A stretch of DNA of 64,000 bases, taken from NCBI RefSeq assembly GCF_026342405.1, contig NZ_JAPEMU010000001.1:5394001-5458000 (forward strand). The letters run 5' to 3'. Below are positions 48,829-57,430 of this stretch, one piece after another. This DNA is from Kitasatospora sp. NBC_00240 (GTDB lineage Bacteria > Actinomycetota > Actinomycetes > Streptomycetales > Streptomycetaceae). A program made the translations under genes and the position numbers. Position 1 is the first letter of the stretch. The number at the start of each line of letters is the position of its first letter. A model generated the notes under the pieces. The model saw only the letters and a list, made by a program, of their open reading frames with translations, had not been told where the DNA came from and did not search any database.

Positions 48829-50445
48829 CGGGGCGGGATTGCGTTCGAGCAGCAGGACGGCGACGTCGTCCGTCAGCGCCCCGCCGTTGAGCTCCTCGAC
48901 CTCGGCGATCGCGCTGTCGACCAGCCGGCCCCGGGTGAGCCCGGCGGCCTGGTGGTCGCCGATCAGCTCGGCCAGGCCGTCCTGGCCGAGCCGCCGGGAG
49001 CCCGCGCCGACCCGGCCCTCGACCAGCCCGTCGGTGTAGAGCAGCAGGCGCCACCCGGGCCGCAGCTCCAGCCGCTGCGCCGGCCAGGCGGCCTCGCAGT
49101 CGTCGCAGGGGAGCAGCCCCAGGGCGGGGCCGGCCTGCCCGGCGGGGAGCAGCTCGGGGGTGTGGTCCGGGCCGAGGAGCAGCGGGACGGGGTGCCCGGC
49201 GAGGTAGAGCCGGGCGTGCTCGACCGCGCCGTCCGCCGCCGGGCTCCGGCCGTCGGCCCGGGTGACCGCCGGGGCGCCGGCCGGCTTCGTGGCCTTCGCG
49301 GTCCGGTCGGTGCGGGCGGCCGGACCGGTCGGGTCGTCGCCGGGCTCGATGACGAGCATGCAGAGTGTCGCGAAGATCTCGTCGCTGCGGCGCTCGTGCT
49401 CCAGCACGTGCTGAAGCGTGGTCAGCAGCTCCTCGCCGGTGAGGCCGGCGAACACCAGGGTGCGCCACGCTATCCGCAGGGCCACGCCGAGGGCGGCTTC
49501 GTCGGGGCCGTGCCCGCAGACGTCGCCGATCACCACGTGGACGGTGCCGTCGTCGGTGCGGACGGCGTCGTAGAAGTCGCCGCCGAGCAGGGCCCGGCGG
49601 CGACCCGGGCGGTAGCGCCGGGTGAAGGCGAGCCCGGCGCCGTCGAGCAGCGGGGTCGGGAGCAGATGGCGCTGGAGCCGGGCGTTCTCCTGGCCGCGCA
49701 GCTCGGCCTCGACCAGCCGCCGCTGCGACTCGTCGGCCCGCTTGCGCTCCACCGCGTAGCGCAGGGCCCGGGCGAGCAGCGGACCGTTGGTCTCGTGCTT
49801 GATCAGGAAGTCCTGGGCACCCGCCGCGACGGCGGCTGCCCCCAGTTCGGCGCCGGCGGCGTCGGTGAGGACGACCACGGCGGTCTGCGGGGCCCGGCGC
49901 AGCAGCTCGCGCAGCCCGTCCAGGCCGTCGGAGGCCTCCCCGGCCCCGGCCCCGGTCGTGGCGAGCCGGCTGTGGTCGGGCCGCCCGTGGTCCGGGGCCG
50001 CGGTGGCCGGCCGGCCGGTCGGGGCGGCGAGGTCCAGGAGTACGCAGCCGAAGTCGGTGCCGCGTGTGCGGCCCCGACGGGTCCACGGGGGAGGGGGTGC
50101 GAGCAGGTCGACGGCGTGGTCCAGGCTGTGCGCCCAGTGGATCTCGAAGGACGCGCCGCTGCCGGCCACCGCCGCCTTGATCAGCTCGGCGTCCGAGGCG
50201 TCGTCCTCGATCACCAGCACCTTGAGCGGGGCGGCCTCCAGGGGGGCCGGGCGGGCGGCCTGGGTGGGGGCGCTGTCCTGGGCGGGGGTGCCGCGCGGGT
50301 GCGGTATCGGCGCGGCGGCCACCGTGGTGGGTGCCGGCCGCTCCTCGCGGACCGTCCGGCTGCGGGCACGGCCGTCACGGGCACCGGCGAGGGCGCCCGG
50401 TGGGTCACCGGCGCCAGGTGCCCGCCCGTCTCCCGTTGCGGGCAT
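48814..50445 (-). CDS. Receiver domain / SpoIIE-type PP2C phosphatase
   Basis: The 543-residue protein has a disordered N-terminus of about 70 residues, then a CheY-like receiver (LKVLVIEDDASDAELIKAAV; phosphoacceptor Asp in FGCVLLDLAAP; TDAAG and FLIKHE). The receiver carries an unusual Pro/Ala/Gly-rich insertion of about 35 residues after the acceptor Asp. A linker helix leads to a PP2C/SpoIIE domain with metal ligands in GGDFYDAV and GDVCGHGPDEAALG, LYTDGLVEGR and LTDDVAVLLLE, which also has a Thr/Ala-rich insert. It is likely a regulator of an anti-sigma or STAS switch. ATG at 50445 follows GGGAGGA. No partner kinase is adjacent. Confidence 0.9.
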   Translation of the reverse strand: MPATGDGRAPGAGDPPGALAGARDGRARSRTVREERPAPTTVAAAPIPHPRGTPAQDSAPTQAARPAPLEAAPLKVLVIEDDASDAELIKAAVAGSGASFEIHWAHSLDHAVDLLAPPPPWTRRGRTRGTDFGCVLLDLAAPTGRPATAAPDHGRPDHSRLATTGAGAGEASDGLDGLRELLRRAPQTAVVVLTDAAGAELGAAAVAAGAQDFLIKHETNGPLLARALRYAVERKRADESQRRLVEAELRGQENARLQRHLLPTPLLDGAGLAFTRRYRPGRRRALLGGDFYDAVRTDDGTVHVVIGDVCGHGPDEAALGVALRIAWRTLVFAGLTGEELLTTLQHVLEHERRSDEIFATLCMLVIEPGDDPTGPAARTDRTAKATKPAGAPAVTRADGRSPAADGAVEHARLYLAGHPVPLLLGPDHTPELLPAGQAGPALGLLPCDDCEAAWPAQRLELRPGWRLLLYTDGLVEGRVGAGSRRLGQDGLAELIGDHQAAGLTRGRLVDSAIAEVEELNGGALTDDVAVLLLERNPAPLILG

Positions 50446-50672
50446 CGGTCGATCCTCCCTTTCCCCGACTGGGCAACGGTCGGCATCCGTGCGCAGTGCC
50501 CGCCTGGCACCGCGTGTCGGGGAACTTCTCGCGACCATAACGTGATCTCCGGGGATTTCTGTGGCTCGTCGGCTTCGGTGTGGCTATCGCCACGCCGCTG
50601 CCGGCTCGTCCGGATAGCGTGAACGACATGGGCGGCCCGGCGAATCCGGGCCGGGGACGGGAGGACAGAGCG

Positions 50673-51284
50673 GTGTTGGGGATCACGCTGATCGAGGGTG
50701 ACATCACCGAGCAGCGGGTGGACGTGGTGGTGAACGCCGCGAACTCCTCGCTCCTGGGTGGTGGTGGCGTCGACGGAGCCATCCACCGCAAGGGCGGCCC
50801 CGAGATCCTGGCGGAATGCCGGGCGCTGCGGGCCTCCCACTACGGCAAGGGCCTGCAGATCGGCAGAGCGGTCGCGACGACGGCCGGGCGGCTGCCGGCC
50901 CGCTGGGTGGTGCACACGGTGGGGCCGGTGTATCTGGCCGAGGACTACGAACGGCGGGCTGAGTTGCTGGCCTCCTGCTATCGGGAGTCGCTACGGGTGG
51001 CGGCGGAGCTGGGTGCGCGGACGGTGGCCTTCCCGGCGGTGTCGGCCGGGGTGTACGGCTGGCCGCTGGACGACGCGGCCCGGATCGCGCTCACCACGGT
51101 GGCGGACGCGGCCTTCGGTTCGCAGGCGGGAGAAGAGGGGCGGGAGAAGCAGAAGGAGGAGAAGGGGGAAGAGGAGAAGGGGGAGGACGGCCCGGAACCG
51201 GTGGAGGTGCGGTTCGTCCTGTTCGGTGCGGAGTCGTACGCGGCGTTCGACCGGGCGTTGCGGGCGCTGGAGCAGCGTGGCTGA
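50673..51284 (+). CDS. Macrodomain protein with acidic/Lys-rich insertion
   Basis: The 203-residue protein is a canonical macrodomain: ITLIEGDITEQRVDVVVNAANSSLLGGGGVDGAIHRKGGPEILAECRAL, then AFPAVSAGVYGWPLDDAARIAL. The Asn-Ala-Ala-Asn and Gly-rich loops bind ADP-ribose, and the pattern fits O-acetyl-ADP-ribose deacetylases of the YmdB/MacroD type. Between the helix after AVSAGVYG and the last strand (VEVRFVLFGAESYAAFDRALRAL) is an insertion of about 25 Lys/Glu/Gly residues, coded by a purine-rich tract (51128-51187). GTG at 50673 has GGGAGGA nearby; ATG at 50628 is the alternative. Confidence 0.9.
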   Translation: MLGITLIEGDITEQRVDVVVNAANSSLLGGGGVDGAIHRKGGPEILAECRALRASHYGKGLQIGRAVATTAGRLPARWVVHTVGPVYLAEDYERRAELLASCYRESLRVAAELGARTVAFPAVSAGVYGWPLDDAARIALTTVADAAFGSQAGEEGREKQKEEKGEEEKGEDGPEPVEVRFVLFGAESYAAFDRALRALEQRG

Positions 51285-51635
51285 CGGCAGGGAGGCGGCG
51301 GGCCGGACGGCAGGGCGCGGAGGCGGGGGACGGGTAGGCGGATGCGGACCCGGGCACGGCGGCGGGCACGGGGAGGCGGTGCTGCGGCAGGACTGGTCGG
51401 GGCGGCCGTGCCGGCGAGGCCGGACCGGCTGACCCCATGGTGGCGTGACGGGACGTCAACACGCCAGAGTAATTCGATAACTCGTTCGAGTGAATCCCCG
51501 CGATCGCACCCCAGCTCCCCGACCGGAACACCCGCCGGTGCCGCCACCTGCCGGTTCCCGCCCGATCCCGGCAGGCCTTGCCTGCACCGCCGACGCCTGC
51601 CCAGCCCCCCGGCGCGTCTGCCCGGCTCTGCCGTC
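51285..51635. other. Intergenic region after macrodomain gene
   Basis: This 351-bp gap lies between convergent genes. It contains an A/T-richer island (51465-51500) with the small dyad ACTCG-2-CGAGT, and no gene or clear terminator. Confidence 0.4.
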
Positions 51636-52472
51636 CTAGGGCTGGGGCGCCAGCGCCGTCCAGGGCACGGTGACCTCGCCCTGCCGCCACCGGCCACGCG
51701 CGTCCAGCAGGGGCCAGCTGCCGCTCAGCGCCGTGCACGCGGCCACCCAGCGCTGCCGGGCGCCGAACGCCCCGTACGGCGCGGCCGCCGCCCACGCCCG
51801 GTCGAAGTCCGCCAGGAAGGCGTGCACCGGCCGGCCGGGCACGTTGTGGTGGATCAGCGCCTTCGGGAGCCGTTCGGCCAGGTCGGAGGGCTGCCCGAGG
51901 CCGCCCAACCGGGCCGCGAAGGTGACCGTCCGGGGGCCCTCGGGGCCGATCGCCACCCAGACGTGCCGCCGCCCGATCTCGTCGCAGGTGCCCTCGACCA
52001 GCAGCCCGTCCGGCGCCAGCCGCCCGCGCAGCCGGTCCCAGACGGCGGCCACCGCCGTCTCCTCGTACTGCCGCAGCACGTTGGCCGCCCGGATCAGCTG
52101 CGCGGGCACGCCGCCGTCCAGCGGCACCTCGAAGCCCCCGCGCCGGAAGGTCAGCAGCGGGGGCACGGCGTGCGGGAGGGCCGCCGCGACCCGATCCGGC
52201 TCGATCTCGATCCCCACCACCCGGACGTCGGCCCGGACGGCGCGCAGCCGGGCGGAAAGCTCCACCGCCGTCCACGGCGCGGCCCCGTACCCCAGGTCGA
52301 CCGCGACCGGCGGCCGGTCGGACGCGCGCAGCGCCGGGCCGAGGGTGTGGGCGATCCAGCGGTCCATCCGCCGCAGCCGGTTGGTGTTGGTGGTGCCGCG
52401 GGTGACCGTTCCGAGCGGTCGGGCCGCCCGGCCCCGGGTCGTCGGGGGTGCGGGATCGAAGGAAGCGGCCAT
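51636..52472 (-). CDS. Class I SAM-dependent methyltransferase-like protein
   Basis: The 278-residue protein has a Rossmann methyltransferase core. Motif I is VAVDLGYGAAPWTAVELSARL, the acidic strand is VRVVGIEIEPDRVAAALP, and later LRGRLAPDGLLVEGTCDEIGRRHVWVAI. The GxGxxP-like loop is intact, so it should bind SAM. The C-terminal part is family-specific. Its gene lies directly upstream of and divergent from mshA, as in other streptomycetes. The substrate is unknown. Confidence 0.82.
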   Translation of the reverse strand: MAASFDPAPPTTRGRAARPLGTVTRGTTNTNRLRRMDRWIAHTLGPALRASDRPPVAVDLGYGAAPWTAVELSARLRAVRADVRVVGIEIEPDRVAAALPHAVPPLLTFRRGGFEVPLDGGVPAQLIRAANVLRQYEETAVAAVWDRLRGRLAPDGLLVEGTCDEIGRRHVWVAIGPEGPRTVTFAARLGGLGQPSDLAERLPKALIHHNVPGRPVHAFLADFDRAWAAAAPYGAFGARQRWVAACTALSGSWPLLDARGRWRQGEVTVPWTALAPQP

Positions 52473-52826
52473 CCCAGCAGGGTACGCGCCGCCCTCCGGC
52501 GGATCTCATGGAGCGGGACGGGAATGTGGGCCGAAGGCCCGTGGTTGGCACACTGGTGGCGGCGTGCGCCCGGTCGGCCCCACCGGCCGGCAGACGCCGC
52601 CGACCGGTGTCTGCGAACACGCCTGCACCGGGCTGTGACCAAGGAGCGGTGGCCGGGGGAGACGGCGGCCGGCTCCGGGCGAGCGGCGAGGCGGGACCTC
52701 GGCGGTACGGCGGCGCGGGGTGGCACGGGGGAGGGCCGCGACGAGGGGGCGGTACGCGGCAGTGTCGCCGCGGCACGGCAGTGGCAGCAGGAAGAAGTGG
52801 GGGAGCACAGAGGAGGCTTCAGCCAG
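52473..52826. other. Intergenic region upstream of mshA
   Basis: This 354-bp gap separates divergent methyltransferase and mshA genes. No gene was found in it. An AGAGGAGG site at 52809-52816 serves mshA. An in-frame GTG at 52797 could give a slightly longer MshA but has no good ribosome binding site. Confidence 0.4.
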
Positions 52827-54191
52827 GTGATCCAGGACCCTGTCCGTTCGGTTCGTCGTGTCCAGGGCCAGCCCGGCCGTGGCCGGCTGCAGACGCTGGT
52901 CGGCGCCAGGTCCCGCCGGCCGCGCCGGATAGCCATGCTCAGCGTGCACACCTCGCCCTTGCACCAGCCCGGTACGGGTGACGCGGGCGGGATGAACGTC
53001 TACATCGTCGAGCTGGCCAAGCGCCTCGCCGAGCTCAACATCGAGGTGGAGGTGTTCACCCGGGCGGTCTGCTCGGACGACGCCCCCACCGTCGAGCTGG
53101 CCCCGGGCGTGCTGGTGCGGCACGTCACCGCCGGGCCGTTCGAGGGTCTGATCAAGGAGGACCTGCCGGCCCAGCTGTGCGCCTTCACCCACGGCGTGCT
53201 GCGGACCGAGGCCGGTCACCGTCCCGGGCACTACGACCTCGTCCACTCGCACTACTGGCTCTCCGGTCAGGTCGGCTGGCTGGCCGCGCAGCGCTGGGGC
53301 GTGCCGCTGGTGCACACCATGCACACCATGGCCAAGGTCAAGAACGCCGCGTTGGCCGAGGGCGACAGCCCCGAGCCGCCGGCCCGGGTGATCGGCGAGA
53401 CACAGGTGGTCGAGGCCGCCGACCGCCTGATCGCCAACACCGCCGAGGAGGCGGCCGAGCTGGCCCTGCACTACGCCGCCCGGCCCGACCAGCTCGCCGT
53501 CGTCCACCCCGGCGTCAACCTGGACGTCTTCCGCCCGGGGGACCAGCAGGCCGCCAGGTCCCGGCTGGGCCTCCCGCAGGACGCCGCCGTGCTGCTGTTC
53601 GCGGGCCGGATCCAGCCGCTGAAGGCCCCGGACGTCCTGCTGCGCGCGGTTGCGGTACTGCTCGACCGGGAGCCCGGGCTGCGCGAGCGGCTGGTCGTCC
53701 CGATCGTCGGCGGCCCCTCCGGCAGCGGGCTGGCCAAGCCGGAGAGCCTGCACAAGCTCGCCGCCGAGCTCGGCATCGGCGACGTGGTCCGGTTCCACCC
53801 GCCGGTCGGGCAGGACCGCCTGGCCGACTGGTACCGCGCCGCGACGGCCCTGGTGATGCCCTCGTACAGCGAGTCCTTCGGCCTGGTCGCCCTGGAGGCC
53901 CAGGCCTGCGGGACGCCCGTGGTGGCCGCGGCCGTCGGCGGCCTGCCGGTCGCCGTCCGCGACGGTGTCACGGGCAGCCTGGTGGCCGGCCACGACCCCG
54001 GCGACTGGGCCCGGGCGCTGAAGCCCTACGCCACCGAGCCGGGGCTGGTCCGCGACCGGGGCCGGGCCGCCGCCCGGCACGCCGCCGAGTTCGGCTGGGG
54101 CGCGGCCGCCGCAAGTACCGCCGAGGTGTACGCGGGCACCCTGGGCCGGCCCGCCGGCCGACTCGGCAACTCCCGCCTGCGGCTGGCCTGA
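52827..54191 (+). CDS. mshA: D-inositol 3-phosphate glycosyltransferase (mycothiol biosynthesis)
   Basis: The 454-residue GT4 glycosyltransferase matches MshA: AMLSVHTSPLHQPGTGDAGGMNVYIVELAKRLAE at the N-terminal domain, LVHSHYWLSGQVGWLAAQRWGVPLVHTMHTMAKVKN, then LFAGRIQPLKAPDVLLRAV and the nucleotide-sugar motif SESFGLVALEAQACGTPVVAAAVGGLP. It adds GlcNAc from UDP-GlcNAc to inositol 3-phosphate, the first step of mycothiol synthesis. GTG at 52827 with AGAGGAGG upstream was chosen. Confidence 0.95.
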   Translation: MIQDPVRSVRRVQGQPGRGRLQTLVGARSRRPRRIAMLSVHTSPLHQPGTGDAGGMNVYIVELAKRLAELNIEVEVFTRAVCSDDAPTVELAPGVLVRHVTAGPFEGLIKEDLPAQLCAFTHGVLRTEAGHRPGHYDLVHSHYWLSGQVGWLAAQRWGVPLVHTMHTMAKVKNAALAEGDSPEPPARVIGETQVVEAADRLIANTAEEAAELALHYAARPDQLAVVHPGVNLDVFRPGDQQAARSRLGLPQDAAVLLFAGRIQPLKAPDVLLRAVAVLLDREPGLRERLVVPIVGGPSGSGLAKPESLHKLAAELGIGDVVRFHPPVGQDRLADWYRAATALVMPSYSESFGLVALEAQACGTPVVAAAVGGLPVAVRDGVTGSLVAGHDPGDWARALKPYATEPGLVRDRGRAAARHAAEFGWGAAAASTAEVYAGTLGRPAGRLGNSRLRLA

Positions 54192-54223
54192 GGCACGGGA
54201 CGCCCGGGCGGACGGGGACGCCC

Positions 54224-54241
54224 GGGCGCCGGGCGGCGCCC
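54224..54241 (+). terminator. Possible terminator after mshA
   Basis: GGGCGCC (54224-54230) pairs with GGCGCCC (54235-54241) over 4 bases, flanked by repeated CGCCCGGGCG. The stem is short, so confidence is moderate. Confidence 0.4.
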
Positions 54242-54282
54242 GTTGCTGCGCGCCGGCGGTACCGGCGGGTAACGTCACCCTC

Positions 54283-54846
54283 ATGGCAATCCGCACCAAG
54301 GACGAGGCCCTGACCCTCCTGCGTACCGCCCTGGACGAAGCCGGGGTGGCCTGGGAGCCCGCCGCCACCGACCCGTTCACGCTGGTCGCGACACTGCCGG
54401 GGACCCGCAAACTGAGCACCGCCTGTGCGCTGCGGGTCGGCGACCACACGCTGTCCGTGAACGCCTTCGTGATCCGCCGCCCCGACGAGAACCACGAGGG
54501 CGTCTACCGCTGGCTGCTGGAGCGCAACACCAAGCTGTACGGGGTCGCGTACGCGATCGACGCCCTCGGCGACGTCTACCTCGCGGGCCGGCTGCCGCTG
54601 GAGGCGCTCACCCCCGACTCGGTGGACCGCCTGCTCGGCACGGTGCTGCAGAGCGCGGACGAGCCGTTCAACACCCTGCTCGAACTCGGCTTCGCCTCCG
54701 CGATCCGCCGCGAGTGGGAGTGGCGCACCAAGCGCGGCGAGTCGACCCGGAACCTCGACGCCTTCGCCCATCTCGCCGGGCCCCGGGAACCCGGCCGGCC
54801 GGCCGCCGGCGACGCCGCTCCGGCCGGAGGGCCGTCCCCGGCCTGA
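54283..54846 (+). CDS. YbjN domain protein
   Basis: The 187-residue protein has the YbjN pattern: EALTLLRTALDEAGVAWE, VGDHTLSVNAFVIRRPDENHEGVYRWLLERNTKLYGVAYAIDALGDVYLAGRLPLEALTPDSVDRLLGTVLQ. YbjN proteins resemble type III secretion chaperone folds and modulate stress responses. ATG at 54283 is used. It follows mshA in the order found in other streptomycetes and converges with an MFS gene. The last 20 residues are a disordered Ala/Gly/Pro tail. Confidence 0.88.
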   Translation: MAIRTKDEALTLLRTALDEAGVAWEPAATDPFTLVATLPGTRKLSTACALRVGDHTLSVNAFVIRRPDENHEGVYRWLLERNTKLYGVAYAIDALGDVYLAGRLPLEALTPDSVDRLLGTVLQSADEPFNTLLELGFASAIRREWEWRTKRGESTRNLDAFAHLAGPREPGRPAAGDAAPAGGPSPA

Positions 54847-54865
54847 GCCGGGGCGCGGCCCCGGC
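54847..54865. terminator. Hairpin between convergent YbjN and MFS genes
   Basis: GCCGGGGC and GCCCCGGC pair over 3 bases directly after the YbjN stop and before the MFS stop at 54872. Confidence 0.55.
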
Positions 54866-54871
54866 CGGGCC

Positions 54872-56236
54872 TCAGGCGCTCGCGCCCCGGTCACCGCCGG
54901 CGGCTCCGCAGCCGGCGCTGTCGGCAGCGTCCTTGCTGGCGACAGCCCGCTCCGCGCTCGGCTGCTCGGGCAGCGTCACCCGGGGCGTCCCGGGCAGGTC
55001 CGCCGCCACCCCGGGCAGGTCCGCCGCCACCGGGCCGGACGTCCGGCGGCCGAGCACCAGGTGGCCCGCCGCGGCGAGCGTCCCGCAGACCGCGCAGGCG
55101 CCCCAGACCGCGCCGCCGCCCGCGTACTGCAGGAGCAGCCCGCCGACGGCCGGGCCGAGGAAGGACGCCAGCGACCAGGAGAGCGAGTAGACGCCCTGGT
55201 AGCGGCCGCGCGCGTGGGTCGGGGAGAGCTCGGCGACCAGTCCCATCATGGTCGGCGCGTTCATGATCTCGCCGATCGTCCAGACCGCGACGGTGGCCGC
55301 GAAGAGCATCGCGGAGGAGCCGGCCAGGGCCGTCAGCCCGAAGCCCCAGCCGGTCAGCAGCGCGCTGGCGACCAGCAGGGCCGTCCGGTCGCGGCCCTCC
55401 ATCAGCCGGGTCACCGGGATCTGCAGCAGCACGATCAGCAGGCCGTTGAGGCCGATCACCAGCCCGTACTGCGTGCTGGAGATGCCGGCCTGCCCCATGT
55501 CGACGGCCAGCGTGGTGCTGCCCTGCTGGGCGACCAGGGCCAGCAGCACGTTGAGGGCGACCACGGTCATGAACCGGGCGTCGCGGAACACGGTGGCCAG
55601 GCCGACGGTCGGCTCGTCCGGGCGGGCGGCGGGCGCGTCGGGCCTGGTCTCCGGGATCTTCACGAAGATCAGCACCGCGCAGAGCAGCGTGGAGAGCGCG
55701 TCCAGCAGGAAGAGCGCCAGGTAGCCGTGGGTGGCGATCAGGCCGGCCGCCGCGGCGGAGACCCCGAAGCCGATGTTGATCGCCCAGTAGTTCAGCGAGT
55801 AGGCCCGGACCCGGTCGGCGGCCGGCACCAGGTCCGCGATCATCGCGGAGACGGCGGGCCGGGAGGCGTTGTTGAAGAGCCCGACCAGGAAGGCCACCAC
55901 CGCGATCGCCGCCGGGCCGTCCGAGAAGCCCAGCACCGCGGTGAAGACCGCCGTCCCGAGCTGGGCGGTGACCAGGGTGGGGCGCCGGCCGATCCGGTCG
56001 GTCAGCACCCCGGCGCCGAGGGCGGCGACGGCCGAGCCGAGGCCGAAGAGCGCGGCGACCAGACCGGCGTACGAGGCCGAGTAGCCGCGGTCGGCGGTCA
56101 GGTACAGGGCCAGGAAGGTGACCACGAATCCGCCGAGCCGGTTGACCAGGGTGGAGGTCCAGAGCCACCAGAACTGGCGCGGGAGGCCGCCCAGCGTCTC
56201 CCGCGCGGTGCTGCTGATTCGGGCGGGGACGGGCAT
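54872..56236 (-). CDS. MFS transporter (MdtH/YfcJ-like)
   Basis: The 454-residue transporter has 12 predicted helices. The N-terminal helix is FWWLWTSTLVNRLGGFVVTFLALYLT and the loop motif is GVLTDRIGRRPTLV. Later segments include LSPTHARGRYQGVYSLSWSLASFLGPAVGGLL. It resembles actinobacterial MdtH/DHA1 exporters. ATG at 56236 with GGGAG upstream was chosen; the frame extends 30 codons further. The tail has a 21-bp direct duplication (residues AADLPGVAADLPG) and low-complexity Ala/Ser sequence. Its regulator is not adjacent. Confidence 0.85.
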   Translation of the reverse strand: MPVPARISSTARETLGGLPRQFWWLWTSTLVNRLGGFVVTFLALYLTADRGYSASYAGLVAALFGLGSAVAALGAGVLTDRIGRRPTLVTAQLGTAVFTAVLGFSDGPAAIAVVAFLVGLFNNASRPAVSAMIADLVPAADRVRAYSLNYWAINIGFGVSAAAAGLIATHGYLALFLLDALSTLLCAVLIFVKIPETRPDAPAARPDEPTVGLATVFRDARFMTVVALNVLLALVAQQGSTTLAVDMGQAGISSTQYGLVIGLNGLLIVLLQIPVTRLMEGRDRTALLVASALLTGWGFGLTALAGSSAMLFAATVAVWTIGEIMNAPTMMGLVAELSPTHARGRYQGVYSLSWSLASFLGPAVGGLLLQYAGGGAVWGACAVCGTLAAAGHLVLGRRTSGPVAADLPGVAADLPGTPRVTLPEQPSAERAVASKDAADSAGCGAAGGDRGASA

Positions 56237-56384
56237 GCGGGACTCCCGGACGGCAGGTGTCACGGTGAGCGGTACGGGGTGGACCGGACATCGGGACAGT
56301 AAGTGGCTCTGGCGATGAGCACACATTACACAGTGCCCCCGGCGCCTGTCAGTCCCTTAAATCCCCTCCACTAAGCTGGGGGTC

Positions 56385-57143
56385 ATGGCTGATACGACCT
56401 ACCGACTGATCCTGCTCCGCCACGGCGAGAGCCAGTGGAACCAGAAGAACCTGTTCACCGGTTGGGTCGACGTCGACCTCAACGAGAAGGGCGAGAAGGA
56501 GGCCGCCCGTGGTGGCGAGCTGCTCGCCGCCGAAGGCTTCCTCCCGGACGTGCTGCACACCTCGCTGCTGCGCCGCGCCATCCGCACCTCGCAGATCGCG
56601 CTGGACAAGGCCGACCGACACTGGATCCCGGTCAGCCGCAGCTGGCGGCTGAACGAGCGCCACTACGGCGCCCTGCAGGGCAAGGACAAGGCACAGACGC
56701 TCGCCGAGTTCGGCGAGGAGCAGTTCCAGCTCTGGCGCCGCTCGTACGACACCCCGCCGCCGGTGCTGGCCGACGACAACGAGTACTCGCAGGCCGGCGA
56801 CGCCCGCTACGCCGAGATCCCGAGCGAGCTGCGTCCGCGGACCGAGTGCCTCAAGGACGTCGTCGACCGGATGCTGCCGTACTGGTACGACGCGATCGTC
56901 CCGGACCTCGCCGCCGGCAAGACCGTCCTGGTCACCGCCCACGGCAACAGCCTGCGCGCGCTGGTCAAGCACCTCGACGGCATCTCCGACGAGGACATCG
57001 CGGGCCTGAACATCCCGACCGGCATCCCGCTGGTCTACGAGCTCGACGCCGACTTCAAGCCGGTCGCCAAGGGCGGCCGCTACCTCGACGCCGACGCCGC
57101 CGCGGCGGCCATCGAGGCGGTCAAGAACCAGGGCAAGAAGTAG
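56385..57143 (+). CDS. gpmA: 2,3-bisphosphoglycerate-dependent phosphoglycerate mutase
   Basis: The 252-residue enzyme carries the catalytic motif LRHGESQWNQKNLFTGWVD with His13, the acid Glu91 in NERHYGALQG, and the second His186 in VTAHGNSLRAL. It interconverts 3- and 2-phosphoglycerate in glycolysis. The length and motifs are normal. It has a canonical ATG start, and a strong terminator follows at 57166-57198. Confidence 0.97.
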   Translation: MADTTYRLILLRHGESQWNQKNLFTGWVDVDLNEKGEKEAARGGELLAAEGFLPDVLHTSLLRRAIRTSQIALDKADRHWIPVSRSWRLNERHYGALQGKDKAQTLAEFGEEQFQLWRRSYDTPPPVLADDNEYSQAGDARYAEIPSELRPRTECLKDVVDRMLPYWYDAIVPDLAAGKTVLVTAHGNSLRALVKHLDGISDEDIAGLNIPTGIPLVYELDADFKPVAKGGRYLDADAAAAAIEAVKNQGKK

Positions 57144-57165
57144 TCCGAACTCCCATCGGCCGGTC

Positions 57166-57198
57166 CGGCCCCGCTCCCCGCGTCGGGGGGCGGGGCCG
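57166..57198 (+). terminator. Terminator after gpmA
   Basis: CGGCCCCGC (57166-57174) pairs with GCGGGGCCG (57190-57198), with further partial pairing in the loop, followed by TTTCG. Confidence 0.8.
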
Positions 57199-57286
57199 TT
57201 TCGCGTTCCGGCCGCCGTGGTCCGCCCCCGCCCGGCTGCCTTGCGGGGCAGGGGTACTGACCGATCGTCAACGGCCTGCGTCTCAA

Positions 57287-57302
57287 AATGGTTCAGACCA
57301 TT
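57287..57302 (+). promoter_or_regulatory. DasR-like responsive element upstream of the LPMO gene
   Basis: AATGGTTCAGACCATT is a perfect 6-4-6 dyad. Against the DasR consensus AGTGGTCTAGACCACT it matches 12 of 16 positions including GGT and ACC cores. It lies 129 bases before the LPMO start, as expected for a gene of the GlcNAc/chitin regulon. Confidence 0.75.
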
Positions 57303-57430
57303 GACGCTCGGGGGGCCCGGCTTCTAGCGTGGGGGTACTGGCCTGGCGCAGGCATGCCAACGAACGCTGTCGGCCGCTCCCCACACGCGGCCTGTGTCCG
57401 GCGTGTTCATCCACCCCACGGAGGAGCACC

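Noticed and set aside
51480..51491. ACTCG-2-CGAGT dyad in the gap after the macrodomain gene
   Set aside because: A 5-bp arm is likely by chance in 350 bp, and the flanking genes converge here so a promoter is not expected.
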